Shown here: one piece after another, positions 44,795 to 52,612 of the stretch
Layout of the letters: every line of letters starts with the position of its first letter
How positions within the stretch are numbered: position 1 is the first letter of the stretch
Origin: Verrucomicrobiota bacterium
GTDB lineage: Bacteria; Verrucomicrobiota; Verrucomicrobiia; Limisphaerales; JADLHS01
Direction of reading: 5' to 3'
Length of the DNA stretch: 64,000 nt
Assembly: GCA_029573725.1 (NCBI GenBank)
Contig: JAKQDQ010000042.1
Location: 188,777 to 252,776, forward strand
The notes under the pieces: model-generated
What the model was told of the DNA's origin: nothing
Databases searched by the model: none
Seen by the model: the letters and a program-made list of their open reading frames with translations, nothing else
Program-made: the position numbers and the translations under genes

Positions 44795-45412
44795 TTAGGC
44801 CGAAACCGGCCGGCTGATTCCAGCCGCCCTGCGCCATGACCGCGCGCGTTGGATCCGGCCAAGGCAAACGCCTGGACGCCGCGCCAGGTCACATTCCCAC
44901 ACCCGCAACACCCGCCAGCCGGCGCGGCACAGCGTGCGGGACACCAGCGCATCGCGCTGCTTGTTCGCTGCCAGTTTGCGTCGCCAGAACGCCCGGTTGT
45001 TTTTCGGCTTCGTCGCGTGCTTCGGGCAGCCGTGCCAGAAACAGCCGTCCACGAAGATCGCCGTGCGTGATTTTGGGAAAACGAAGTCCGGACGCACGGC
45101 AAAAACGCGGAGTGCAGAGTGCGGAGTGCGGAATTCTTTCTCTCGGCGATGCCCTCGCCTGCGGGAGCGGGAGAGGGTGGCGAAGCCGGGTGACGGTTGC
45201 CGGGAATTGACCCGCTTTTGTGGAGTGGGCCGGGGTGAGGGGCCGTTCCGCGTTCCGCGTTCCACAATCCGCACTTGGATGTGCCGCCGCCAGCCGGTGA
45301 TGCGATGCGCCCGCAGCAATTTCGCCAGCGCCAGTTCCGTGTCCCGGTTGCCGCGACTGCGAATCCGCGACATCACCTCGGAACGCTTTAGTTTGGAAAA
45401 GACATCAGCCAT
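44795..45412 (-). CDS. vsr: very-short-patch-repair (Vsr) mismatch endonuclease with an inserted segment
   Basis: 205 residues from the ATG at 45410-45412; normal Vsr is about 140-150. The N-terminus (M-S-R-I-R-S-R-G-N-R-D-T-E-L) and the catalytic part R-P-D-F-V-F-P (metal Asp) and F-V-D-G-C-F-W-H-G-C-P are intact. R-V-W-E-C-D-L closes the fold. Between W-R-R-H-I (43) and V-R-P-D-F (106) there are about 58 extra residues that look like translated repeat DNA. Without them the length would be about 147. Vsr nicks T:G mismatches at methylated cytosines and is normally paired with a Dcm-type methyltransferase, which here survives only as a fragment at 47.3-47.7 kb. Confidence 0.82.
   Translation of the reverse strand: MADVFSKLKRSEVMSRIRSRGNRDTELALAKLLRAHRITGWRRHIQVRIVERGTRNGPSPRPTPQKRVNSRQPSPGFATLSRSRRRGHRREKEFRTPHSALRVFAVRPDFVFPKSRTAIFVDGCFWHGCPKHATKPKNNRAFWRRKLAANKQRDALVSRTLCRAGWRVLRVWECDLARRPGVCLGRIQRARSWRRAAGISRPVSA
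45098..45271. repeat. repeat-like insertion inside vsr
   Basis: About 174 bp, a multiple of three. It is bounded by short tandem repeats: AGTGC-type units at 45111-45130 and GTTCCGC twice plus GTTCC at 45245-45263. The middle contains runs such as CGGGAGCGGGAGAGGG. The translation is low-complexity and basic, unlike any Vsr. It keeps the frame open. Confidence 0.6.
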
Positions 45413-45719
45413 GAACAAAACCTTTGACGCTAATTTCGCCAATGGTCACGAATTGAATTCGCGTTCATTCGCGCCATGTCCGTCATTTTTTCCTCAACCA
45501 CGGATGGACACGAATGCACACGGATTCCTCGGCGCGCGGGCTTCAGCCCGCTTCGACGTGGCGGTTCCCGACGGCTCGAATTCACCCGGGACCACTCTCG
45601 ATGCGGACATTGAAGCGCCGTCGCCGCTGCGCTTTGCCAGGGCACTCCAAGTGGAAAGTCGGCTTTTTGCTCGCCTCTGTGCGCAGCTGTGGCGTGAAGC
45701 GCGGCCTTTGAGCTCACAC
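45413..45719. repeat. repeat debris between vsr and the next gene
   Basis: This 307-bp gap contains: a segment with CCACGGATGGACACGAATG (about 45498-45516), a word common in intergenic repeats of related bacteria from memory; an AATTGAATTCGCG-type palindromic stretch (about 45451-45463); and a hairpin GCGGGC-TTCA-GCCCGC (45536-45551). No gene was recognised. It looks like layered small repeats rather than one element. Confidence 0.45.
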
Positions 45720-46385
45720 TCAAATCCCAAACGTCGGTCTATTTGGAAACGCAATTCCCGGCGCGAGTTTCCGTGCAAGCGCCAAAAGCTCGCCATACGT
45801 CTTCCTGTCAGCGATGTGTTCAAGCTTGCCTTCCTCGCCAAGGCCATAAAGCGCGAAATACCGTTCGCCAAACCCCTCGTCGAACGGGTCGTCATCCGCA
45901 ATAAATGCAACTACGTCACCATCTTCAATCGAATCGCGCACTGTCTGGATTCTGAATTCACGGAATCCTGTTTCGCCGATCGGATTGGCCGCTGTCTGCT
46001 CAATTGGAATGGGCAGCGCGTCGTCGTGTATTACAGGCAGCCGCAGATGGAGCGCGACCCACAAGCAATCGCTCTGGTTGAACTGCAGGAGCGCGTGCGG
46101 AAGAAGGTGGGCCAAACACGCTTTACCGAACTTCTCCTCAAGTAGGTAAGGCCATACGTCGTTGAGCTCGTCGAAATTGATGTGCTCACATGCCCATTCC
46201 TCGAATCGTTTGCCAATGGCCATGACTTCTCGCATGAATTGGTCAATGCCGTTGAAGCAATCGCTCAAATTGAATTCCTTGTGATTGGCAACGTGTTCGT
46301 GGCAAGCCTCCCAAAGCGAATGCGCACACGCGAACACCGCAGCGGAGTCAGGCTTGGCAGCTGCCGGTTGAATTTCGGTCGTCAT
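45720..46385 (-). CDS. hypothetical protein in the restriction-modification island
   Basis: 221 residues from the ATG at 46383-46385 (an earlier ATG at 46427 is possible). The N-terminal half is helical (W-E-A-C-H-E-H-V-A-N-H-K-E-F, F-M-R-E-V-M-A-I-G-K-R-F). The middle has hydrophobic strands around W-V-A-L-H-L-R-L-P-V and the C-terminal part is acidic (D-D-D-P-F-D-E-G-F-G-E). No signal peptide or membrane segment. Base composition is visibly less GC-rich than the surroundings, pointing to transfer. I do not recognise a family. Confidence 0.55.
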   Translation of the reverse strand: MTTEIQPAAAKPDSAAVFACAHSLWEACHEHVANHKEFNLSDCFNGIDQFMREVMAIGKRFEEWACEHINFDELNDVWPYLLEEKFGKACLAHLLPHALLQFNQSDCLWVALHLRLPVIHDDALPIPIEQTAANPIGETGFREFRIQTVRDSIEDGDVVAFIADDDPFDEGFGERYFALYGLGEEGKLEHIADRKTYGELLALARKLAPGIAFPNRPTFGI

Positions 46386-46473
46386 AATCCGGCGAATACA
46401 CCTGGCCAGGTACGCCAATGGATGCAAGTAATTTCTCTCTCGTCATCGTTCTCCCCTTTGGCAACCTGGTCGC

Positions 46474-47268
46474 ATGGCAAAAGCACCGCCAGTAAAGTGG
46501 ACGCGCGAACATTTCCTCATCGCGCTAAATCTTTACTGCAAACTGCCGTTCGGAAAACTGCACAAGGGCAATCCCATCATCATCGAAGCGGCGGAGAAAA
46601 TGGGCCGGACGCCGAACAGTCTGGCAATGAAGCTCTGCAACTTCGCCGCGCTCGATCCGGTGCAACAGGCTCGTGGGATTCGCGGGCTGCCGGGCGCGAC
46701 GAAGCAGGACAGAGCGATGTGGAACGAGTTTCACACGAATCTTTCCACGCTCGGCACGGAAAGCGAAGAGCTCCTTCACGACCTGTTCACCAAGGACGAA
46801 ACCAAGGAAGTGGACTTCCTTTCCCACGACAAGGTGCGGCTTGTCGCACCGAGCGGACCGACAGAAACACAAGCGACTGTAAAGGTTCGGCGCGGCCAAC
46901 AGTTTTTCCGGCAAGCTGTGCTCACAGCTTACGAAGTCCGCTGCTGCATCAGCGGAATCAACGTGCCGCGCTTGCTCGTGGCGAGCCATATCAAGCCATG
47001 GGGAAAATTCCCTGCCGAGCGGCTCAATCCACGCAACGGCCTTTGCCTCTCCACGCTTCACGATGCGGCATTTGACGCGGGCCTCATCACTCTCGACGAC
47101 AAGTTGAACGTGGTCTTGAGCAAGCGACTGCGGAGATTCTTTCCCCAACCGACGCTGGAGCAGAACTTTGTTCCATTCGAGGGACACCCGATCCGGTTGC
47201 CGGAAAAGCTGGCCGAGCCGGATGGAGATTTTCTTCGCTACCACCGCAACGAAGTTTTCCAGAGCTAG
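46474..47268 (+). CDS. HNH restriction-type endonuclease
   Basis: 264 residues. An N-terminal helical region (W-T-R-E-H-F-L-I-A-L-N-L-Y, G-R-T-P-N-S-L-A-M-K-L-C-N-F) resembles the accessory domain found on HNH restriction enzymes. The C-terminal HNH domain (about 150-235) has C-C-I-S-G, V-A-S-H-I-K-P-W (first catalytic His), N-P-R-N-G-L-C-L-S-T-L-H-D-A-A-F-D (N and second H). It likely cuts DNA as the partner of the neighbouring C5 methyltransferase, of which only a piece remains. Its stop lies about 5 bp from the methyltransferase fragment's broken end. Confidence 0.8.
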   Translation: MAKAPPVKWTREHFLIALNLYCKLPFGKLHKGNPIIIEAAEKMGRTPNSLAMKLCNFAALDPVQQARGIRGLPGATKQDRAMWNEFHTNLSTLGTESEELLHDLFTKDETKEVDFLSHDKVRLVAPSGPTETQATVKVRRGQQFFRQAVLTAYEVRCCISGINVPRLLVASHIKPWGKFPAERLNPRNGLCLSTLHDAAFDAGLITLDDKLNVVLSKRLRRFFPQPTLEQNFVPFEGHPIRLPEKLAEPDGDFLRYHRNEVFQS

Positions 47269-47272
47269 TCAG

Positions 47273-47677
47273 TGGGGGGTATTTCGCTGGGACGTCGTCG
47301 TCGAGGATGGATTCGAGCTTCGGCCCTTCACGGGGGAATTCCGGGAACTCGAACGGGCGGCGATCGCGGAAGCCGACGAGGAAGATGCGTTCGCGGTGCT
47401 GCGGCACGAGGCTTTGCGCGTCTATCACGCGGTGGTGAATATGGTATTTCAGGTGGTCGGTGAGGGTTTCCCAGATGATGCGGAAGGTGCAGCCTTGGTC
47501 GTGGCGCTGGAGGTGTTTGACGTTTTCCAGCACGAAGGCGTCGGGCCGGTGGTGGTCAATCAGTTCGGCGAGCTTGAAAAAGAGGTTGCCCTGTTCCTTG
47601 TCCGCGAAGCCGTATTTCCTGCCGCAACTGAGGTTTTTGGAGACGTCCGCGATGCTGAAGGGCCGGCAGGGAAAACC
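47273..47677 (-). pseudogene. truncated C5-cytosine DNA methyltransferase (Dcm type)
   Basis: About 135 codons of a 5-methylcytosine methyltransferase lacking both ends. Motif IV is G-F-P-C-R-P-F-S (normally P-C-Q-P-F-S) with the catalytic Cys, motif VI is L-E-N-V, and motif VIII is V-P-Q-H-R-E-R-I. The upstream motif I (SAM binding) is missing; residues before G-F-P-C have no resemblance. The downstream target-recognition domain and motifs IX-X are lost after V-P-A-K-Y. The frame then runs on antisense to the HNH gene. It cannot be a working methyltransferase. The break points are close to the HNH stop and to the mfd start region. Confidence 0.8.
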
Positions 47678-47870
47678 GGCGCGCGCGTCACGGGGCCGCC
47701 GCATCCGCGACACTGCCGACGCGGTCCAAACCACGCGTTGCCTTGACTCGTCCGGTGTGGCCTGCAACCCTTGCTGCGCCTTGGCGCAGGATTCCCGAGT
47801 CCCGGCGACGGGCCGCGTTACTTCGAGCGGGGCGGACGCGCTTCCCGCGAAAGGTCACACGGTAAACAAC

Positions 47871-50800
47871 TTGTTCGACTGGGTGTCGTCCACTCCCGCC
47901 GCGCAGTCCCTCGCCCGGCGCTTGGAGGCGGGCGGCGTTTTGTCATGCGCCGGTGTTGCCGCCCCCGCCCAGCCTTTCTTCGCCGCGTGGTTGCACCGGC
48001 TTTTTCCCCGGCGGCCCCTCGTCGTCGTCACGGACAGCCTCAAAGCACAAGAGAGCGTTCAGCAGGATCTGGAAACGTGGCTGGCCCCAACGGGGGGCGC
48101 GGACGGTGGCGTGCAGGGCAGCAGCAATCCCCCCCGGGAACCGCCTTCCGGCTCCGGGACCCTGTTCTTTCCGGCGTGGGAAATCGGGCCGCATGAGCAC
48201 CGGCTTCCGCATGCTGATGTGATTGGGGACCGCTTGCAAACCCTGGTCCGCTTGAGTTCCGAATGTTCGTTGCCAGCTTCCGGCGCGGCGCCGGTCATCG
48301 TGGCGAGCGTGACGGCATTGCAGCAAAAAACCTTCGGGCTGGCGGAGCTGAGGGCGCGCACGCGGCACCTGCGGCGCGGCGACCGGATCAACCCTCTGGA
48401 TTTGATCGAGTGGCTGGAAGAGCAGGGCTACGAACCGGAGGCGCAGGTGACCCAGCCCGGTGAAATCGCCATGCGCGGCGGCATTGTGGATGTCTTCCCC
48501 CTGACCAATCCCTGGCCCGTGCGCCTGGAATTTTTTGGCGATGACCTGGAGTCGCTCCGGGAATTTGATCCTCTGGCGCAACTTTCCCGCGAACCAATTT
48601 CGCAAATCACGCTGCCGCCGGCCGGGGAGCTGGGTTTGTTGCGCCGGCATTTCGGAAGTTCTGCGCCAGCCGATGCCGCCCTTTCGTCGCTGCTCGATTA
48701 TCTGCCCCGGACGACCCTGTTGCTGCTGTTGCAACCGGAGCAGCTGCAATCCCGGGCCGAGGCTTATGCCGGACAAATCCCGGCGCCGGATCCGTTTTTT
48801 CTGGCGTGGGAAGCCTTTCAGCAAACGGCGGAGCAGCGCGGCATGACGGTGCTCAAGCTGGGCGACGCGCCGGACTTGGCCGCCCCCGTTGCCGGAGTTG
48901 CGGCCGCGCCCGCCGCCCGGCCGGTTGATGTTCCCGCGATCTCTTTCGGCACGCTGGAGGCGTTCCGCCCCCTGGCGACCCGGGCGCCCGCACCCGAGGT
49001 GGTCGAGGTGCAGCGCCGGGACTTTTTCAACCAGTTGCACCGGTGGTTGCGTCAGGCGTATCGCGTGCAGGTCTTTTGCAACAATGATGGGGAGCGCCAG
49101 CGGTTCCTGGAAATTTGGAGGGATCTGGCGTTGACGCCAGTCGTGCAACCGCAACTGGGCGTGTTGGCCCAGGGGTTCATCAGCGAGGAACTCAAACTGG
49201 TGGTGGTCACGGACGCGGAAATTTTCGGGCGTTACAAGGTCCAGCGGCCGCGCCGGCTCAAGGCGGTGCAGGCGCAGCGCACGCGCTCGGCGCTCGACAT
49301 TGATTTCACCGACCTGGCCGACGGCGATCTGGTCGTGCATCTCGAATACGGGATCGGGCGGTTTCGCGGTCTGGCGGCGCGCCCGACGGGGGGCGGGGAA
49401 CGGCCGGGACAACCGGTTTCCCCGGATGCTGAGTCTGCGGACGAGTGCCTGGTCATCGAGTACGCCCCGTCCGGTGAGGGCGTTGCCCCGCCGCGGCTTT
49501 ACGTGCCGGTTACGGAGGCGCATTTGGTCAGCAAATACGTCGGCGCGGGCAAGGCGCACCCGCCGCTGAATCAGTTGAGCGGCACGCGTTGGTCGAAAGC
49601 CAAACAGCAGGCGGAGAAGGCGGTGCAGGACATGGCGGCGGAACTCCTGCGGATTCAAGCCGTGCGCGCCTCCCAGCCGGGGCTGGCCTGTCCCGCCGAC
49701 ACGGCCTGGCAGCGGGAATTCGAGGCCGCCTTCATCTATGAAGAGACGCCGGATCAGGTCCGGGCAATTGCGGAGACGAAGGCCGACATGGAGCGTGCCA
49801 AGCCCATGGACCGGCTCATCTGCGGCGATGTCGGGTTTGGCAAAACCGAGGTGGCCATTCGGGCGGCGTTCAAAGCGGTGATGGGCGGCAAACAGGTTGC
49901 CGTCCTGGTGCCCACGACCGTGCTGGCGCAGCAGCATTTCAATAATTTCCGCGAGCGCATGGCCGACTATCCGGTACGCATCGAGTTGCTGTCCCGCTTC
50001 CGCACGCGGCGGGCCCAGGCGCGGATTGTGCAGGAGCTCGCCGCGGGGGCGGTGGACATTGCCATCGGCACCCATCGTCTGGTGCAGCGCGACGTGGCCT
50101 TCAAGGATCTGGGCCTGGTGGTCATTGACGAGGAGCAGCGCTTTGGGGTGCGGCACAAGGAGCAGTTCAAACGGTTGCGCGCCCTGGTGGATGTGTTGAC
50201 GCTGAGCGCGACGCCGATCCCGCGCACGCTGTACCTGGCGCTGACCGGTGCCCGGGACATGAGCACCATTCAGACTCCGCCCCACGATCGGTTGCCGGTG
50301 GAAACCATCGCCACGTCGTATGACGAGCGGGTGATCCGCGAAGCGGTTCAACGGGAGCTGAACCGCGGCGGGCAGGTGTTTTTCCTGCACAACCGGGTGA
50401 GCACCATCCTGACCGTGCGGCAACAGCTGCAGCGCCTGCTGCCGCACGCGCGGATTGTCGTGGGCCACGGGCAGATGCACGCCGACGAGCTGGAGGAGGT
50501 CATGACCCGCTTTGTGAACGGCGAAGCTGACGTGCTGCTCTCCACGACCATCATCGAAAGCGGACTGGATATTCCCAACGCGAACACCATCATCATTGAC
50601 CGGGCGGACCGCTTTGGACTGAGCGAACTCTATCAACTGCGTGGCCGGGTGGGGCGCTACAAGCATCAGGCCTACGCCTACCTGCTCCTGCCCCGGCACG
50701 CGCGGCTGTTGACGGATGTGCGGAAGCGCATCAGCGCCATGAAACAATACGCGACGCTGGGCAGCGGTTTTCGGATTGCGATGCGCGACCTGGAAATTCG

Positions 50801-51383
50801 CGGCGCGGGCAATCTGTTGGGCGCCGAACAGAGCGGGCACATCACGGCGGTGGGCTTCGAGTTGTACTGCCAGTTGCTCCAGCAGAGCGTGGGGGCGTTG
50901 AAAGGCGAAAAGGTCAGGCCCCGCGTGGAAGTGCGCGTGGCGTTGGATTTCCTGCAAACAACCCAGACCCGGTGGGGCGAAGCTCCTGACGCGGCGGAGG
51001 CCGGAGATTCAAGCGGCGCGCGAGGACTCTCGCCCCACCCGGCCGGTTTGCCGCACAGCTACGTGCCCGAGCCGCAGCAGCGCATCGAGGTTTATCGCAA
51101 ACTCGCGCAGACGACCGACAAGCCAGCGTTGGAGGCGCTGCAAAGGGAATTGCGGGATCGTTTCGGGCCGCTGCCGCCGGCGGTGGAGCTGTTGCTGGCG
51201 GTGGCAGAACTGAAGATTCTTGCCGGCGAAAAGCAGGTCACCGCCATCGCGGTGCAGGAGGACAAGCTCATGCTCACGCGGCATCACGATTTCATCACGC
51301 TGGGCGGCAGGTTTCCGCGCCTGACGAAGCCGGACGCCAAGGCGCGGTTGAAGGAGATCAAAAAGTTGCTGCTGGCGCTGTGA
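47871..51383 (+). CDS. mfd: transcription-repair coupling factor
   Basis: About 1170 residues if started at the TTG at 47871; no ATG is available between the methyltransferase relic and the conserved N-terminus, and a GTG at 47757 is the other candidate. The N-terminal UvrB-like part contains V-V-T-D-S-L-K-A-Q and G-E-I-A-M-R-G-G-I-V-D-V-F-P. The RNA-polymerase-interaction region (D-L-V-V-H-L-E-Y-G-I-G-R-F) and the helicase motor follow: G-D-V-G-F-G-K-T-E-V, D-E-E-Q-R-F-G-V, S-A-T-P-I-P-R-T-L and G-R-V-G-R. It removes stalled RNA polymerase and recruits UvrA. The odd start may reflect the insertion/deletion that cut the methyltransferase. Confidence 0.92.
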   Translation: MFDWVSSTPAAQSLARRLEAGGVLSCAGVAAPAQPFFAAWLHRLFPRRPLVVVTDSLKAQESVQQDLETWLAPTGGADGGVQGSSNPPREPPSGSGTLFFPAWEIGPHEHRLPHADVIGDRLQTLVRLSSECSLPASGAAPVIVASVTALQQKTFGLAELRARTRHLRRGDRINPLDLIEWLEEQGYEPEAQVTQPGEIAMRGGIVDVFPLTNPWPVRLEFFGDDLESLREFDPLAQLSREPISQITLPPAGELGLLRRHFGSSAPADAALSSLLDYLPRTTLLLLLQPEQLQSRAEAYAGQIPAPDPFFLAWEAFQQTAEQRGMTVLKLGDAPDLAAPVAGVAAAPAARPVDVPAISFGTLEAFRPLATRAPAPEVVEVQRRDFFNQLHRWLRQAYRVQVFCNNDGERQRFLEIWRDLALTPVVQPQLGVLAQGFISEELKLVVVTDAEIFGRYKVQRPRRLKAVQAQRTRSALDIDFTDLADGDLVVHLEYGIGRFRGLAARPTGGGERPGQPVSPDAESADECLVIEYAPSGEGVAPPRLYVPVTEAHLVSKYVGAGKAHPPLNQLSGTRWSKAKQQAEKAVQDMAAELLRIQAVRASQPGLACPADTAWQREFEAAFIYEETPDQVRAIAETKADMERAKPMDRLICGDVGFGKTEVAIRAAFKAVMGGKQVAVLVPTTVLAQQHFNNFRERMADYPVRIELLSRFRTRRAQARIVQELAAGAVDIAIGTHRLVQRDVAFKDLGLVVIDEEQRFGVRHKEQFKRLRALVDVLTLSATPIPRTLYLALTGARDMSTIQTPPHDRLPVETIATSYDERVIREAVQRELNRGGQVFFLHNRVSTILTVRQQLQRLLPHARIVVGHGQMHADELEEVMTRFVNGEADVLLSTTIIESGLDIPNANTIIIDRADRFGLSELYQLRGRVGRYKHQAYAYLLLPRHARLLTDVRKRISAMKQYATLGSGFRIAMRDLEIRGAGNLLGAEQSGHITAVGFELYCQLLQQSVGALKGEKVRPRVEVRVALDFLQTTQTRWGEAPDAAEAGDSSGARGLSPHPAGLPHSYVPEPQQRIEVYRKLAQTTDKPALEALQRELRDRFGPLPPAVELLLAVAELKILAGEKQVTAIAVQEDKLMLTRHHDFITLGGRFPRLTKPDAKARLKEIKKLLLAL

Positions 51384-51389
51384 GGGCGC

Positions 51390-52136
51390 TCACCGATACG
51401 GCTGATGGAGTTCCACTTTCTGGGTTTTGGCGCGCAGGCGCATGTTGAGGCATTCCACGGCCAGCGCGAAGGCCATGGCAAAGTAGATGTAGCCCTTGTT
51501 GATGTGCTGGCCGAATCCTTCCGCCACGAGCATCGTGCCGATGAGAATCAGGAAGCTCAATGCGAGCATCTTGATCGTCGGATGCCGCTCCACGAAGTCA
51601 CTGATCTTGTTCACGAAGACCAGCATCACAATCATCGCCAGGATGACGGCGGCAATCATGACGTAAACATTCTTCACCATCCCGACCGCAGTGATGACCG
51701 AGTCGAGTGAGAATACGATGTCGAGCATCAGAATTTGAAAAATCACCCCGGCGAAGGTGACCGTCATCCGGCGGGACGCGTGGCCGTCTTCGCCCTCGAG
51801 TTTTTCGTGGATTTCATAGACGCTTTTGGCGAGCAGGAACAACCCGCCCAGCACAAGGATCAGGTCCTTGCCGGAGATGGCCAGCTCCCACGACAGGATT
51901 TGGGGCGTCCAAAAGGGCTGGTCCAGCCTGACCACCCACGCCAGGCCGCAGAGCAGGAGAATCCGGGTGATCAGCGCGAGGCTCAAACCCATGCGCCGCG
52001 CTTGGGCCTGCCGCGCCGCGGGAAGTTTGCCACTGAGAATCGAGATGAAGATGATGTTGTCTATGCCCAGCACGATCTCCAGCAGGGTGAGCGTGGTGAG
52101 GCTGATCCAGATTTCCGGTTGAAGCGCCCATGCCAT
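51390..52136 (-). CDS. TerC family integral membrane protein
   Basis: 248 residues from the ATG at 52134-52136. Seven or so helices; the signature L-E-I-V-L-G-I-D-N-I-I-F-I-S is at about 19-32 and the repeat-symmetric D-I-V-F-S-L-D-S-V-I-T-A-V-G at about 138-151. The acidic residues in these motifs bind metal. TerC/Alx proteins export Mn2+ or help load exported metalloenzymes. It converges on mfd with 6 bp between the stops. Confidence 0.9.
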   Translation of the reverse strand: MAWALQPEIWISLTTLTLLEIVLGIDNIIFISILSGKLPAARQAQARRMGLSLALITRILLLCGLAWVVRLDQPFWTPQILSWELAISGKDLILVLGGLFLLAKSVYEIHEKLEGEDGHASRRMTVTFAGVIFQILMLDIVFSLDSVITAVGMVKNVYVMIAAVILAMIVMLVFVNKISDFVERHPTIKMLALSFLILIGTMLVAEGFGQHINKGYIYFAMAFALAVECLNMRLRAKTQKVELHQPYR

Positions 52137-52242
52137 AACGGCGGGAAGTTTTCCCGATTTGCCTTCCCTGTCAAAGCCGGAGCGGCTGGAAACAACGCCG
52201 GAGATTGTACTGGCGTTGCGGGGGGCCGCCGCGGGGCGGCGC

Positions 52243-52275
52243 AAAAAAACGGCCCGCGGGTCCGCCGCGGGCCGT
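52243..52275 (-). terminator. strong intrinsic terminator of the Cys-rich lipoprotein gene
   Basis: On the minus strand ACGGCCCGCGG (complement of 52275-52265) pairs perfectly with CCGCGGGCCGT (complement of 52259-52249) around a 5-nt loop. Seven U residues follow (52249-52243). The 11-bp GC stem plus U tract is the clearest terminator in the window and lies 18 bp after the gene's stop. Confidence 0.85.
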
Positions 52276-52292
52276 GGCCTTGGTGAGGTTGA

Positions 52293-52484
52293 TTACTTCT
52301 TCGCGCTGCAGCTCGGACAGTGCGCGCAATCGGTGTTGGCGTCCGCACAACACTTCATGTGGCAGGAGGCGGCGGCCTTGTCGGCGCAACAGGCGCCGCG
52401 TGAAGCGCAGCCGGTGAAGAGGGTGGTCACGCCGGCCAGCGCGGCGCACAGCACGAATAATTTGAGTGTTTTCATAGTTGTCAT
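52293..52484 (-). CDS. small cysteine-rich lipoprotein
   Basis: 63 residues (60 if the second ATG at 52475 is used). Signal peptide M-K-T-L-K-L-F-V-L-C-A-A-L-A-G-V-T-T with lipobox L-F-T-G-C. The mature part of about 38 residues has nine cysteines, in C-C, C-x3-C-C and C-x2-C-x2-C spacing, with His residues among them. This is metallothionein-like or metal/Fe-S-binding in look. It is monocistronic with a strong terminator, so it may be highly expressed. No named family was recognised. Confidence 0.75.
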   Translation of the reverse strand: MTTMKTLKLFVLCAALAGVTTLFTGCASRGACCADKAAASCHMKCCADANTDCAHCPSCSAKK

Positions 52485-52612
52485 GATGTTCGACGATCCT
52501 GTGCGCCGGTTAGTTTGCGCCCAGTGACGCGGTGAAGTTAGCGGAAGTTTTTGAAAAGTCCAGTCGCAGGATTGTTCTGGCCGCCTGCCGCCCCACCTTT
52601 CATGCTGGACGC

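Noticed and set aside
45413-46145. Plus-strand frame running from the vsr region into the unknown gene (44934-46145)
   Set aside because: Its translation is a mosaic of repeat words and antisense protein; the minus-strand genes have better composition and start contexts.
47943-50957. 1004-codon open frame on the minus strand
   Set aside because: It is antisense to mfd, whose helicase motifs are unmistakable. GC-rich codon use removes stops from the opposite strand.
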